In this document: positions 1 through 6,002 of the stretch, piece by piece | Numbering within the stretch: the first letter of the stretch is position 1 | Layout of the letters: each line of letters begins with the position of its first letter | Assembly: GCA_002490995.1 (NCBI GenBank) | Contig: DKVC01000044.1 | Span: 21,494 to 35,218, forward strand | Reading direction: 5' to 3' | From: Lachnospiraceae bacterium UBA7188 | Lineage (GTDB): Bacteria; Bacillota; Clostridia; Lachnospirales; Lachnospiraceae | Length of the DNA: 13,725 nt | Notes under the pieces: generated by a model | The model's input: the letters and a program-made list of their open reading frames with translations, nothing else | What the model was told of the DNA's origin: nothing | Databases searched by the model: none | Made by a program: the position numbers and the translations under genes

Positions 1-20
1 TATTTGTAGACACTTCCTTA
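1..20. repeat. Left arm of a 20-bp inverted repeat flanking the DUF512 gene
   Basis: The first 20 bases, tatttgtagacacttcctta, are the exact reverse complement of 1459-1478. The window starts inside or at the edge of this arm, so it may extend further left. Its last bases (ttcctt, 14-19) can also pair with aaggaa at 23-28, which overlaps the ribosome binding site of the following gene. The perfect 20-bp match is seen directly; membership of a mobile or REP-like family is inference. Confidence 0.8.
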
Positions 21-39
21 TGAAGGAAAGGAAAAAGAA

Positions 40-1461
40 ATGGGATTACAGAAAAAGATGCACATGATTAAGAAAGTGATTCCCGGGAGCATAGCGGCGG
101 AGCTGGAGATCGAAGAGGGGGACAGGCTGATCTCCATTGGCGGCGCGGAGATTGAGGATATATTTGACTACCAGTTTCTGATACAGGATTCCTATATAGA
201 GGTTCTGGTGGAGAAGCCTGACGGGGAGCAGTGGCTTCTGGAGGTGGAGAAGGATTCTGACGAGGATCTGGGAATTGAATTTGAAAACGGGCTGATGGAT
301 GAGTACCATAGCTGCCGGAACAAATGCATCTTCTGCTTTATCGACCAGATGCCCCCGGGGATGCGGGAAACGCTGTATTTCAAGGATGACGATTCCAGGC
401 TTTCCTTTCTGCAGGGGAATTATGTGACACTGACGAATATGTCGGATACAGATATAGACAGGATCTGCCGATACCACCTTTCCCCCATCAATATCTCCTT
501 TCAGACCATGAACCCCGGGCTGCGCTGCAAGATGCTGAACAACCGGTTTGCGGGGGAGGCTCTGAAAAAGGTGGACGTGCTGTATGAGGCGGGCATTCGC
601 ATGAACGGTCAGATTGTGCTCTGCAAAGGGGTAAACGACGGGGCGGAGCTGGAGTACAGCATCAGGCAGCTGATGAAATACATGCCGGTTCTGGAAAGTG
701 TCTCCGTGGTGCCGGTAGGGCTGACGAAATTCCGGGAAGGGCTGTATCCCCTGGAGCCTTTTGAAAGGGAGGATGCCGTTGCCGTGATTGACATGATAGA
801 AAAGTATCAGCAGGAATGCTATGGGAAATCCGGGCTTCATTTTATCCATGCCAGTGACGAGTGGTATATTCTGGCAGGCAGGGAGATGCCGGAGGAAGAG
901 CGCTACGACGGATATCTCCAGCTGGAAAACGGCGTGGGGATGCTGCGGCTTCTGCTCGATGAGTTCGAGGAAAGCATGGAACTGAGACAGAAGGCAGGTA
1001 TCCAGGCCGGGTCAGGTTTGCGGGAGTCAGATTTGCAGACCAGGCTGGGTATGCAGGAAAGTCCAGATCTGCAGGATAAGGCGGGTTTACAGGATGTTTC
1101 TTACAGGGAGGAGTTGTCTATTGCCACGGGGAGGCTTCCGTTTCCGTATATACGTAGAATGGCGGAGAGAATGATGGAGGAATACCCGGGGCTGACGATT
1201 CATGTATATCCCATTACAAATTATTTTTTCGGGGAACGGATTACGGTATCCGGCCTGCTTACGGGGCAGGACCTGCTGGCGCAGCTTAAGAATAAGCCCC
1301 TGGGCAGCCGCCTGCTCCTGCCGGAAAATGTCCTCCGCAGCGGGGAAGATGTTTTTTTGGACGATATGCGGGTGGGAGAGTTGGAAAAGGCTTTACAAGT
1401 TCCGATTAATATTGTAAAATCAAGCGGAAACGACTTTGTGAAAACCGTTCTCGGGGAGTAA
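40..1461 (+). CDS. DUF512 family protein (PDZ + radical-SAM-like + DUF512)
   Basis: This is a 473-residue cytosolic protein of unknown reaction. A PDZ-like domain covers about residues 6-75 (VIPGSIAAELEIEEGDRLISI). It is followed by a CX3CX2C cysteine cluster at C92, C96 and C99 (CRNKCIFCFIDQ), as expected for a radical SAM-type iron-sulfur site. The conserved stretch FKDDDSRLSFLQGNYVTLTN comes next, and a C-terminal DUF512 domain runs from roughly residue 265 to the end. The ATG at 40 is chosen because AAGGAAAGGA (23-32) precedes it at good spacing; in-frame ATGs at 58 and 64 lack a ribosome binding site. The C-terminal domain is interrupted at residues 315-355 by a repetitive insert (separate entry), making the protein slightly longer than I expect for the family. 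The gene precedes der, a common order in Clostridia. Family membership is firm; function is unknown. Confidence 0.9.
   Translation: MGLQKKMHMIKKVIPGSIAAELEIEEGDRLISIGGAEIEDIFDYQFLIQDSYIEVLVEKPDGEQWLLEVEKDSDEDLGIEFENGLMDEYHSCRNKCIFCFIDQMPPGMRETLYFKDDDSRLSFLQGNYVTLTNMSDTDIDRICRYHLSPINISFQTMNPGLRCKMLNNRFAGEALKKVDVLYEAGIRMNGQIVLCKGVNDGAELEYSIRQLMKYMPVLESVSVVPVGLTKFREGLYPLEPFEREDAVAVIDMIEKYQQECYGKSGLHFIHASDEWYILAGREMPEEERYDGYLQLENGVGMLRLLLDEFEESMELRQKAGIQAGSGLRESDLQTRLGMQESPDLQDKAGLQDVSYREELSIATGRLPFPYIRRMAERMMEEYPGLTIHVYPITNYFFGERITVSGLLTGQDLLAQLKNKPLGSRLLLPENVLRSGEDVFLDDMRVGELEKALQVPINIVKSSGNDFVKTVLGE
982..1104 (+). repeat. In-frame 36-bp (12-residue) repeats inside the DUF512 gene
   Basis: Residues 315-326 (LRQKAGIQAGSG), 332-343 (LQTRLGMQESPD) and 344-355 (LQDKAGLQDVSY) are three diverged copies of a 12-residue unit with the pattern L-x-x-[KR]-[AL]-G-[ILM]-Q. 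A 5-residue partial unit, LRESD (327-331), separates the first two. The unit is rich in Gln, Gly and charged residues and looks like a flexible linker or a slipped-strand expansion inside the DUF512 domain. The frame is preserved throughout. Confidence 0.7.
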
Positions 1462-1478
1462 GGAAGTGTCTACAAATA
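1459..1478. repeat. Right arm of the 20-bp inverted repeat
   Basis: taaggaagtgtctacaaata is the perfect reverse complement of bases 1-20. Its first three bases are the stop codon of the DUF512 gene. The first 12 bases, taaggaagtgtc, recur at 5546-5557, where they again start with the stop codon of the upstream gene. The two arms enclose about 1.44 kb containing only the DUF512 gene. Confidence 0.85.
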
Positions 1479-1549
1479 ACTGCTGCGAGTTTATGGCAAT
1501 TATTATTGTATTTCCGGGCTTTTACCTGTGGAAATTGCAGCAGTTATTT
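1474..1549 (+). other. Structured intergenic element (long inverted repeat) between DUF512 and der
   Basis: aataactgctgc (1475-1486) is perfectly complementary to gcagcagttatt (1537-1548), and the flanking A1474-T1549 pair adds one more base pair. Inside the loop, caatt (1497-1501) pairs with aattg (1533-1537, sharing its last base with the outer arm), and tttcc (1511-1515) pairs with ggaaa (1530-1534). The whole could fold as a branched stem-loop. It overlaps the 20-bp repeat by four bases and could be the body of the same REP-like element. It is not a classic terminator: the loop is long and only a short TTATTTT follows. Confidence 0.55.
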
Positions 1550-1608
1550 TCCGACAATTCCTAACAGCAGCTTTTATGGTATTTACGGCACGATAGCAGG
1601 AGGAAACT

Positions 1609-2949
1609 ATGGCGAAAAAGAATAGAAAACCGATTGTGGCGGTGGTGGGCAGGCCAAACGTAGGCAAATCCACCCTGTTCAACGCTCTGGCGGGACAGCG
1701 GATATCCATTGTCCAGGATACGCCGGGGATCACCAGGGACAGGATTTATGCGGATGTCACCTGGCTTGACCAGACTTTTACCCTGATTGATACCGGAGGA
1801 ATCGAGCCGGACAGCAGAGATATCATCCTGTCCCAGATGAGGGCGCAGGCGCAGATTGCCATAGAGACGGCGGATGTGATTCTGTTTCTTGTGGATGTAA
1901 AGGACGGTCTGGTGGATGCGGATGCCAAGGTGGCGGACATGCTGCGGCGCTCCCACAAGCCTGTAGTCCTTGTGGTCAACAAGGTGGACAGTTTCGAGAA
2001 ATATATGGCGGACGTATACGAATTCTACAACCTGGGAATCGGTGAGCCTCATCCCATTTCTGCAGCCAATAAGCTTGGGCTGGGCGATATGCTGGAGGAG
2101 GTCATTTCCCACTTTGACCGGACGGAAGGGGAAGCGGAAGAGGATGAGCGCCCCAGGGTGGCAATCGTCGGGAAACCCAATGTGGGGAAATCTTCCCTGA
2201 TCAACAAGCTGCTGGGAGAGGAGCGCCTCATTGTGTCGGACATTGCCGGAACTACCCGGGATGCCGTGGATACGGAGATTGTCCACAATGGGAAGGAATA
2301 TGTATTCATAGACACGGCAGGCCTGCGCCGGAAAAATAAGATTAAGGAAGCCCTGGAGCACTACATGATTGTGCGTGCCGTCAGCGCGGTGGAACGGGCG
2401 GATATTGTGGTGCTGGTGATCGATGCGGTGGAAGGCGTCAGCGAACAGGACGCGAAGATTGCAGGCATTGCCCACGAGCGCGGCAAGGCAGTCATCATCG
2501 CTGTAAATAAGTGGGACGCCGTGGAAAAGGATGACAGGACAATCTACGAGGTGACGAAAAAGATCCGCAATGTCCTGTCCTATATGCCTTACGCCGAGAT
2601 TGTATTCATATCTGCAGTGACGGGACAGCGGCTTCCGAAGCTGTTCGATCTCATTGATATGGTCAGCGAGAACCACTCCATGCGGATTGCCACGGGTGTG
2701 CTGAACGAGATTATGTCGGAGGCGGTGGCATTGCAGCAGCCTCCCTCGGATAAGGGAAAGCGGCTTCGGCTGTATTACATTACCCAGGTGGCCGTGAAAC
2801 CGCCTACCTTTGTCATCTTTGTAAACGATAAGGAACTGATGCATTTTTCCTATACCAGATATATCGAAAACCAGATTCGGGAGACCTTCGGGTTCCGGGG
2901 TACCCCGCTGCGCTTTATCATCAGAGAAAGAAACGAAAAGGAGCAATAA
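1609..2949 (+). CDS. der: Ribosome biogenesis GTPase Der (EngA)
   Basis: This 446-residue tandem GTPase is needed for maturation of the 50S ribosomal subunit in the cytoplasm. The first G domain (about residues 8-165) shows the P-loop GRPNVGKST (14-22), DTGG and NKVD (124-127). An acidic linker, EGEAEEDE, leads to the second G domain (about 182-350) with P-loop GKPNVGKSS (188-196), DTAG and NKWD (300-303). A KH-like C-terminal domain (about 355-440) completes the usual architecture, and the length is normal for Der. The start at 1609 has the strong ribosome binding site aggagg (1598-1603). The stop is only 5 nt before plsY, and a purine-rich stretch near the end of der (aaaaggagca, 2937-2946) serves as the plsY ribosome binding site, so the two are probably translationally coupled. 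Every key motif is present; I see nothing unusual. Confidence 0.98.
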   Translation: MAKKNRKPIVAVVGRPNVGKSTLFNALAGQRISIVQDTPGITRDRIYADVTWLDQTFTLIDTGGIEPDSRDIILSQMRAQAQIAIETADVILFLVDVKDGLVDADAKVADMLRRSHKPVVLVVNKVDSFEKYMADVYEFYNLGIGEPHPISAANKLGLGDMLEEVISHFDRTEGEAEEDERPRVAIVGKPNVGKSSLINKLLGEERLIVSDIAGTTRDAVDTEIVHNGKEYVFIDTAGLRRKNKIKEALEHYMIVRAVSAVERADIVVLVIDAVEGVSEQDAKIAGIAHERGKAVIIAVNKWDAVEKDDRTIYEVTKKIRNVLSYMPYAEIVFISAVTGQRLPKLFDLIDMVSENHSMRIATGVLNEIMSEAVALQQPPSDKGKRLRLYYITQVAVKPPTFVIFVNDKELMHFSYTRYIENQIRETFGFRGTPLRFIIRERNEKEQ

Positions 2950-2954
2950 AACAT

Positions 2955-3641
2955 ATGGAAAGGATATTCTGTTTGGCAATTGGTTATATATGCGGACTGT
3001 TTCAGACAGCTTATTTCTACGGAAAGGCACACGGTATCGATATCCGGCAGTACGGCAGCGGGAATTCCGGAACCACCAATGCGCTGCGTGTGCTGGGGAC
3101 GAAGGCCGGGCTGATTGTCCTGGCGGGAGACTGCCTGAAATGCATGGCTGCGGTATGGATCTCGCGGCTGCTTTTCGGGAACAGCCACCCGGATATGATT
3201 TATCTGCTCAGTCTCTATGCGGGTGCAGGCGCGGTACTGGGACATAATTATCCTTTTTATATGAATTTTAAGGGTGGGAAGGGAATTGCCGCCACGGCGG
3301 GGCTGATACTGGCTTTTCATCCGTATTTTATCATCATGGGCGTGGTGGTGTTTTTCGGTATTTTCTTTACCACGCATCTGGTGTCGCTGGGGTCGCTGCT
3401 GGTGTACCTGGGGTTTGTGATTGAGATGATCGTATGCGGGCAGATGGGGGTGTTTGCCGGGGTGACACAGGCAGAGCTGATTGAAATGTACATTATCTCC
3501 ATACTGCTGGCAATCCTTGCCTACTGGAAGCACAGGGAGAATATCGTCCGCCTGGTTCACGGGAATGAGCGGAAGACCTATCTCCTGAAAAAGAATAAGA
3601 TTGATGTGGAAGAGACCGGCAATACACATGGAAGCCATTAA
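2955..3641 (+). CDS. plsY: Acyl-phosphate:glycerol-3-phosphate acyltransferase PlsY
   Basis: This integral membrane enzyme of 228 residues transfers an acyl group from acyl-phosphate to glycerol-3-phosphate, giving lysophosphatidic acid, the first committed step of phospholipid synthesis in most Bacillota. The three signature regions are visible: GSGNSGTTN at 34-42, GHNYPFYMNFKGGKG at 96-110 with the glycine-rich substrate loop, and HRENIVRLVHGNERK near the C-terminus. About five hydrophobic segments are evident. The C-terminal tail after the last motif is somewhat longer than in typical PlsY of about 200 residues. It follows der with a 5-nt gap and precedes gpsA, whose product is its substrate. 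The 183 nt between plsY and gpsA contain a small hairpin (gaatg/cattc around 3661-3682) but no terminator or promoter I can support. Confidence 0.95.
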   Translation: MERIFCLAIGYICGLFQTAYFYGKAHGIDIRQYGSGNSGTTNALRVLGTKAGLIVLAGDCLKCMAAVWISRLLFGNSHPDMIYLLSLYAGAGAVLGHNYPFYMNFKGGKGIAATAGLILAFHPYFIIMGVVVFFGIFFTTHLVSLGSLLVYLGFVIEMIVCGQMGVFAGVTQAELIEMYIISILLAILAYWKHRENIVRLVHGNERKTYLLKKNKIDVEETGNTHGSH

Positions 3642-3824
3642 ATACGCTTTTTGCGTCCGTGAATGCCTGGGGCGCCACATTCTTTGGACTCAGGTTCTGT
3701 GAATTGTAATGCATTAGGAATTGTGCAAAAATATCTTATGCAGTTTTATTCCGGAAGGAATCAAACGCAGTTGGAAGACATATATGTAATAAAACAGCAG
3801 ACACATCTGCGGAAAAGAGGTATT

Positions 3825-4838
3825 ATGGCAAAGGTAAGTATCATCGGAGGCGGAAGCTGGGGAATCGCCCTGGCAGTCCTGTTACGGAAGAACGGACACG
3901 AAATTACGGTCTGGTCAGCATTGGAAACCGAAATTACAATGCTGAAGGAAAATCATGAACATAAGATGCTGCCCGGGGTAAAGCTGTCGGAGGACACGAT
4001 ATTTACAGGGGATGAAAGGGAGGCTGCAAAGGGGAAGGATTTGCTGGTCATGGCGGTGGCAAGTTCTTATACCAGGGAGACGGCTCATCGCTTCAGCCCG
4101 TTTGTGGCAAAGGGACAGAAGGTACTGAACGTGGCGAAGGGAATAGAAGAAGCTACCCTGATGACCCTTTCCGAGATTATCGAGCAGGAGATACCTCAGG
4201 CGGATGTGGCTGTGATGTCCGGGCCTTCCCATGCGGAGGAAGTGGGCAGAGGACTTCCCACTACCATTGTAGTGGGAGCAAAATCAAAGGCTGCTGCGGA
4301 ATATATCCAGAACCTGTTTATGTGCGAGACATTCCGCGTCTATATCAGCCCGGATATCCTGGGGATGGAGCTTGGGGCATCCCTGAAAAATGTGGTTGCC
4401 CTTGCGGCGGGGATTGCGGACGGCCTTGGCTACGGAGATAATACGAAAGCAGCCCTGATCACCCGGGGAATCACGGAGATCGCCAGGCTTGGCACTGCCA
4501 TGGGCGGAAAATTTGAGACCTTCTGCGGCCTTACCGGCATCGGAGATCTGATTGTGACCTGCGCCAGCATGCATTCCAGAAACCGCAGGGCAGGCATCCT
4601 GATCGGCCAGGGAAAAACCTATGAGGAGGCAATGGGAGAGGTAAAGATGGTGGTGGAGGGCGTTTATTCTGCAAAGGCTGCCATGAAGCTCGCAGAGAAA
4701 TACAATATTCAGCTTCCCATTATAGAGAAGGTGAATGAAGTGCTGTTTGGCGGCAAGAGCGCGGATGTGGCGGTAAAAGAGCTGATGCTGCGCGACAAGA
4801 AGCTGGAGGTGTCGGACCTGCCATGGCCGGAAGAGTGA
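3825..4838 (+). CDS. gpsA: NAD(P)H-dependent glycerol-3-phosphate dehydrogenase
   Basis: This 337-residue cytosolic enzyme reduces dihydroxyacetone phosphate to sn-glycerol-3-phosphate, the substrate of PlsY encoded just upstream. The N-terminal Rossmann fold starts at once with VSIIGGGSWG (GxGxxG-type motif at residues 8-13). GPSHAEE lies at 133-139, and the catalytic segment ASLKNVVALAAG contains K188, followed by GDNTKAAL (204-211). TCASMHSRNRRAG is the expected C-terminal domain motif. The frame is open back to 3663, but the ATG at 3825 is chosen because aaaagagg (3813-3820) sits directly upstream, the glycine-rich fold begins at residue 5 and the length matches the family; the 54 extra residues of the longer reading show no conserved features. 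The stop lies 14 nt before the start chosen for the HD gene. Confidence 0.97.
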   Translation: MAKVSIIGGGSWGIALAVLLRKNGHEITVWSALETEITMLKENHEHKMLPGVKLSEDTIFTGDEREAAKGKDLLVMAVASSYTRETAHRFSPFVAKGQKVLNVAKGIEEATLMTLSEIIEQEIPQADVAVMSGPSHAEEVGRGLPTTIVVGAKSKAAAEYIQNLFMCETFRVYISPDILGMELGASLKNVVALAAGIADGLGYGDNTKAALITRGITEIARLGTAMGGKFETFCGLTGIGDLIVTCASMHSRNRRAGILIGQGKTYEEAMGEVKMVVEGVYSAKAAMKLAEKYNIQLPIIEKVNEVLFGGKSADVAVKELMLRDKKLEVSDLPWPEE

Positions 4839-4852
4839 GGACGGGAGAAGAG

Positions 4853-5548
4853 ATGAAGAAAGAGACATACGAGCTTCTGGAATCCTATATGAATTCCTGT
4901 ATGGAAGACAGCGCACATGATAAAGAGCATATTTACCGTGTGCTTTATACGGCTCTGGATATCGCCCGGACAGAGGAAAACGTAGATTATGATGTACTAA
5001 TCTGTGCGTGCCTGCTTCATGACATCGGCCGCGGGGAGCAGTTCGAGAATCCGAAGGTCTGCCATGCCGAAGCCGGAGCGGAAAAGGCATATCGTTTTCT
5101 GAAGGACAATGGTTTTGCAGAGGATTATGCCGTCCGTGTACGGGCGTGTATTTTATCGCACCGGTATCGGAAAGGCAATCCGCCGGAGAGCCTGGAAGCG
5201 AAAATATTATTTGATGCTGATAAGGTAGATGTAGTTGGCGCGATCGGCATTGCCCGTACATTGCTTTATAAGGGGCAGGTTTCAGAGCCATTGTACACAC
5301 GCATGCCAAATGGGCAGGTTTCTGACGGGGAAAACGATATTGCGCCTTCCTTTTTTCAGGAATACAAGTACAAATTGGAGAAGCTGTATACAAAATTTTA
5401 CACAGCCCATGGTGCCCGGCTGGCGGAGCAAAGGCGGGCTGCTGCTGAGTCATTTTATACAAATATGCTGCATGAGGTGCAGGGGACATATGCGAACGGG
5501 ATTGGGCTGCTGAAAGCCTGTATTGATGATTCGGACGATAGTTTGTAA
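4853..5548 (+). CDS. HD domain-containing hydrolase
   Basis: This 231-residue soluble protein belongs to the metal-dependent HD phosphohydrolase superfamily; its substrate cannot be told from sequence. The metal-binding pattern is visible: H26 (HDKEHIYRVL), the H56-D57 doublet (LLHDIGRG), further histidines at CHAEAG and ILSHRYR, and a distal aspartate in FDADKVDVVGAIG (D121, D123). This resembles the small YedJ/YpgQ-like branch. The start at 4853 has gggagaag directly upstream. An alternative ATG at 4823 would overlap gpsA by 16 nt and adds ten residues without an obvious ribosome binding site. It is probably the last gene of the der-plsY-gpsA cluster. Its TAA stop is the first three bases of a repeat element (5546 onward). 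Confidence 0.88.
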   Translation: MKKETYELLESYMNSCMEDSAHDKEHIYRVLYTALDIARTEENVDYDVLICACLLHDIGRGEQFENPKVCHAEAGAEKAYRFLKDNGFAEDYAVRVRACILSHRYRKGNPPESLEAKILFDADKVDVVGAIGIARTLLYKGQVSEPLYTRMPNGQVSDGENDIAPSFFQEYKYKLEKLYTKFYTAHGARLAEQRRAAAESFYTNMLHEVQGTYANGIGLLKACIDDSDDSL

Positions 5549-5617
5549 GGAAGTGTCCCCATCACTTTCAGCAGTCTGCAAATCCCTGTCACGGCTTTAC
5601 CTGAAACATCACATTGG
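5546..5617. repeat. Second copy of the taaggaagtgtc repeat with a structured tail (REP-like)
   Basis: taaggaagtgtc (5546-5557) is identical to 1459-1470 and again begins with the upstream stop codon. It continues as ccc rather than taca. About 47 nt further, ggctttacctg (5593-5603) resembles ggcttttacctg (1517-1528), which lies 58 nt into the first element. Internal pairing is possible: tttcag (5566-5571) with ctgaaa (5601-5606), and cccat with attggg around it. Two copies sharing a core, a similar downstream block and a position at stop codons suggest a degraded interspersed repeat. The 12-bp identity is seen; the family assignment is inference. Confidence 0.5.
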
Positions 5618-5644
5618 GTTTCTCCGTTTTTTGAAAAAAATGGG

Positions 5645-5673
5645 TTGACATTCAGCCGGAATGTGCTTATACT
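5645..5673 (+). promoter_or_regulatory. Sigma-A-type promoter of the leader/ABC exporter operon
   Basis: A consensus -35 box TTGACA (5645-5650) is followed by exactly 17 nt and then TATACT (5668-5673), one mismatch from the -10 consensus. Transcription should begin near 5680. This gives an untranslated leader of about 320 nt before the first exporter gene, containing a small peptide gene and a terminator. Confidence 0.85.
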
Positions 5674-5689
5674 ATACAAAGTGCATTCC
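5658..5689. promoter_or_regulatory. Inverted repeat spanning the -10 box (possible operator)
   Basis: ggaatg (5658-5663) and cattcc (5684-5689) are perfect reverse complements separated by 20 nt. They are centred on the end of the -10 box and cover the expected start site. Such a position would suit a repressor. The arms are only 6 bp, so chance is possible. Confidence 0.3.
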
Positions 5690-5717
5690 ATAAAGTAAGG
5701 TCAAAATAAGAAAGAAA

Positions 5718-5787
5718 GGAGGCAATAAACGATGACCAGTTTAAGAATGAACAAGCTGCAATTGATCAGAATAAGAAATTTGCCTCC
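5718..5787 (+). promoter_or_regulatory. Leader hairpin that can sequester the leader-peptide ribosome binding site
   Basis: ggaggcaa (5718-5725), which contains the Shine-Dalgarno sequence, is perfectly complementary to ttgcctcc (5780-5787) inside the leader peptide gene (8 bp, 5 of them G-C). In a folded RNA this would hide the ribosome binding site; a translating ribosome would open it. Such mutually exclusive states are typical of translation-coupled attenuators. The complementarity is seen; the function is inference. Confidence 0.55.
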
Positions 5788-5806
5788 CGTAGATATTGTG
5801 GATTAA
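5732..5806 (+). CDS. 24-residue leader peptide upstream of the ABC exporter operon
   Basis: A short frame of 24 codons begins MTSLRMNK and ends RNLPPVDIVD before TAA. It has an excellent ribosome binding site, aaaggagg (5715-5722), 9 nt before the ATG, and lies between a consensus promoter and an intrinsic terminator. This is the standard placement for a regulatory leader peptide. It contains basic residues and a Pro-Pro pair, a context that can slow ribosomes, and no signal peptide or membrane segment. Its ttg-cct-ccc codons (5780-5788) are complementary to its own ribosome binding site. The likely role is as a sensor of ribosome stalling controlling read-through into the exporter genes, as for the bmrB leader of Bacillus subtilis. 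That role is inference; the peptide itself matches nothing I recognise. Confidence 0.65.
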   Translation: MTSLRMNKLQLIRIRNLPPVDIVD

Positions 5807-5840
5807 GTTCATCGGCAGTTTTTGCATGATGTCTGAAAGT

Positions 5841-5894
5841 ATGGCGCGAAATTGAGCCATGGCTGTCTGCGTTACAGGAGCCATGGCTTTTTTT
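5841..5894 (+). terminator. Intrinsic terminator (attenuator) in the ABC operon leader, with possible antiterminator
   Basis: Two copies of the palindrome agccatggct (5855-5864 and 5879-5888) form a 10-bp stem. It is extended inward by ctg/cag (5867-5869 with 5875-5877) around a 5-nt loop, and it is followed by seven T (5888-5894). This is a strong rho-independent terminator placed between the leader peptide and the first exporter gene, so expression needs read-through. Just upstream, atggc (5841-5845) can pair with gccat (5856-5860), breaking the terminator stem and acting as a small antiterminator. A second run of T follows at 5901-5906. The remaining bases to 6002 hold the ribosome binding site ggaggaagg and nothing else I can support. 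Confidence 0.85.
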
Positions 5895-6002
5895 GTCGTC
5901 TTTTTTCGTTGCGGAATGATTTTGCTGACTGCCAGGCTGATGACGGAAGTTCTACAAGTATGCGGGAGAGGACGCAGATTCTCAGAATGATGGAGGAAGG
6001 AA

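Noticed and set aside
1561..3030. Long antisense open frame of 489 codons opposite der
   Set aside because: It lies opposite a certain essential gene, has no ribosome binding site or recognisable domain, and similar long antisense frames occur opposite other real genes here (46-849, 2850-3680, 4284-5489, 10152-11321). They are by-products of codon usage.
3663..3824. 54-residue N-terminal extension of gpsA
   Set aside because: No ribosome binding site at 3663; the extension has no conserved features, while the ATG at 3825 has a good ribosome binding site and matches the family start.
3642..3824. Promoter or terminator between plsY and gpsA
   Set aside because: Only weak short hairpins (such as acgc/gcgt at the start of the gap) and a 10-bp AT palindrome were found; no -35/-10 pair with acceptable spacing and no stem followed by a T-run.
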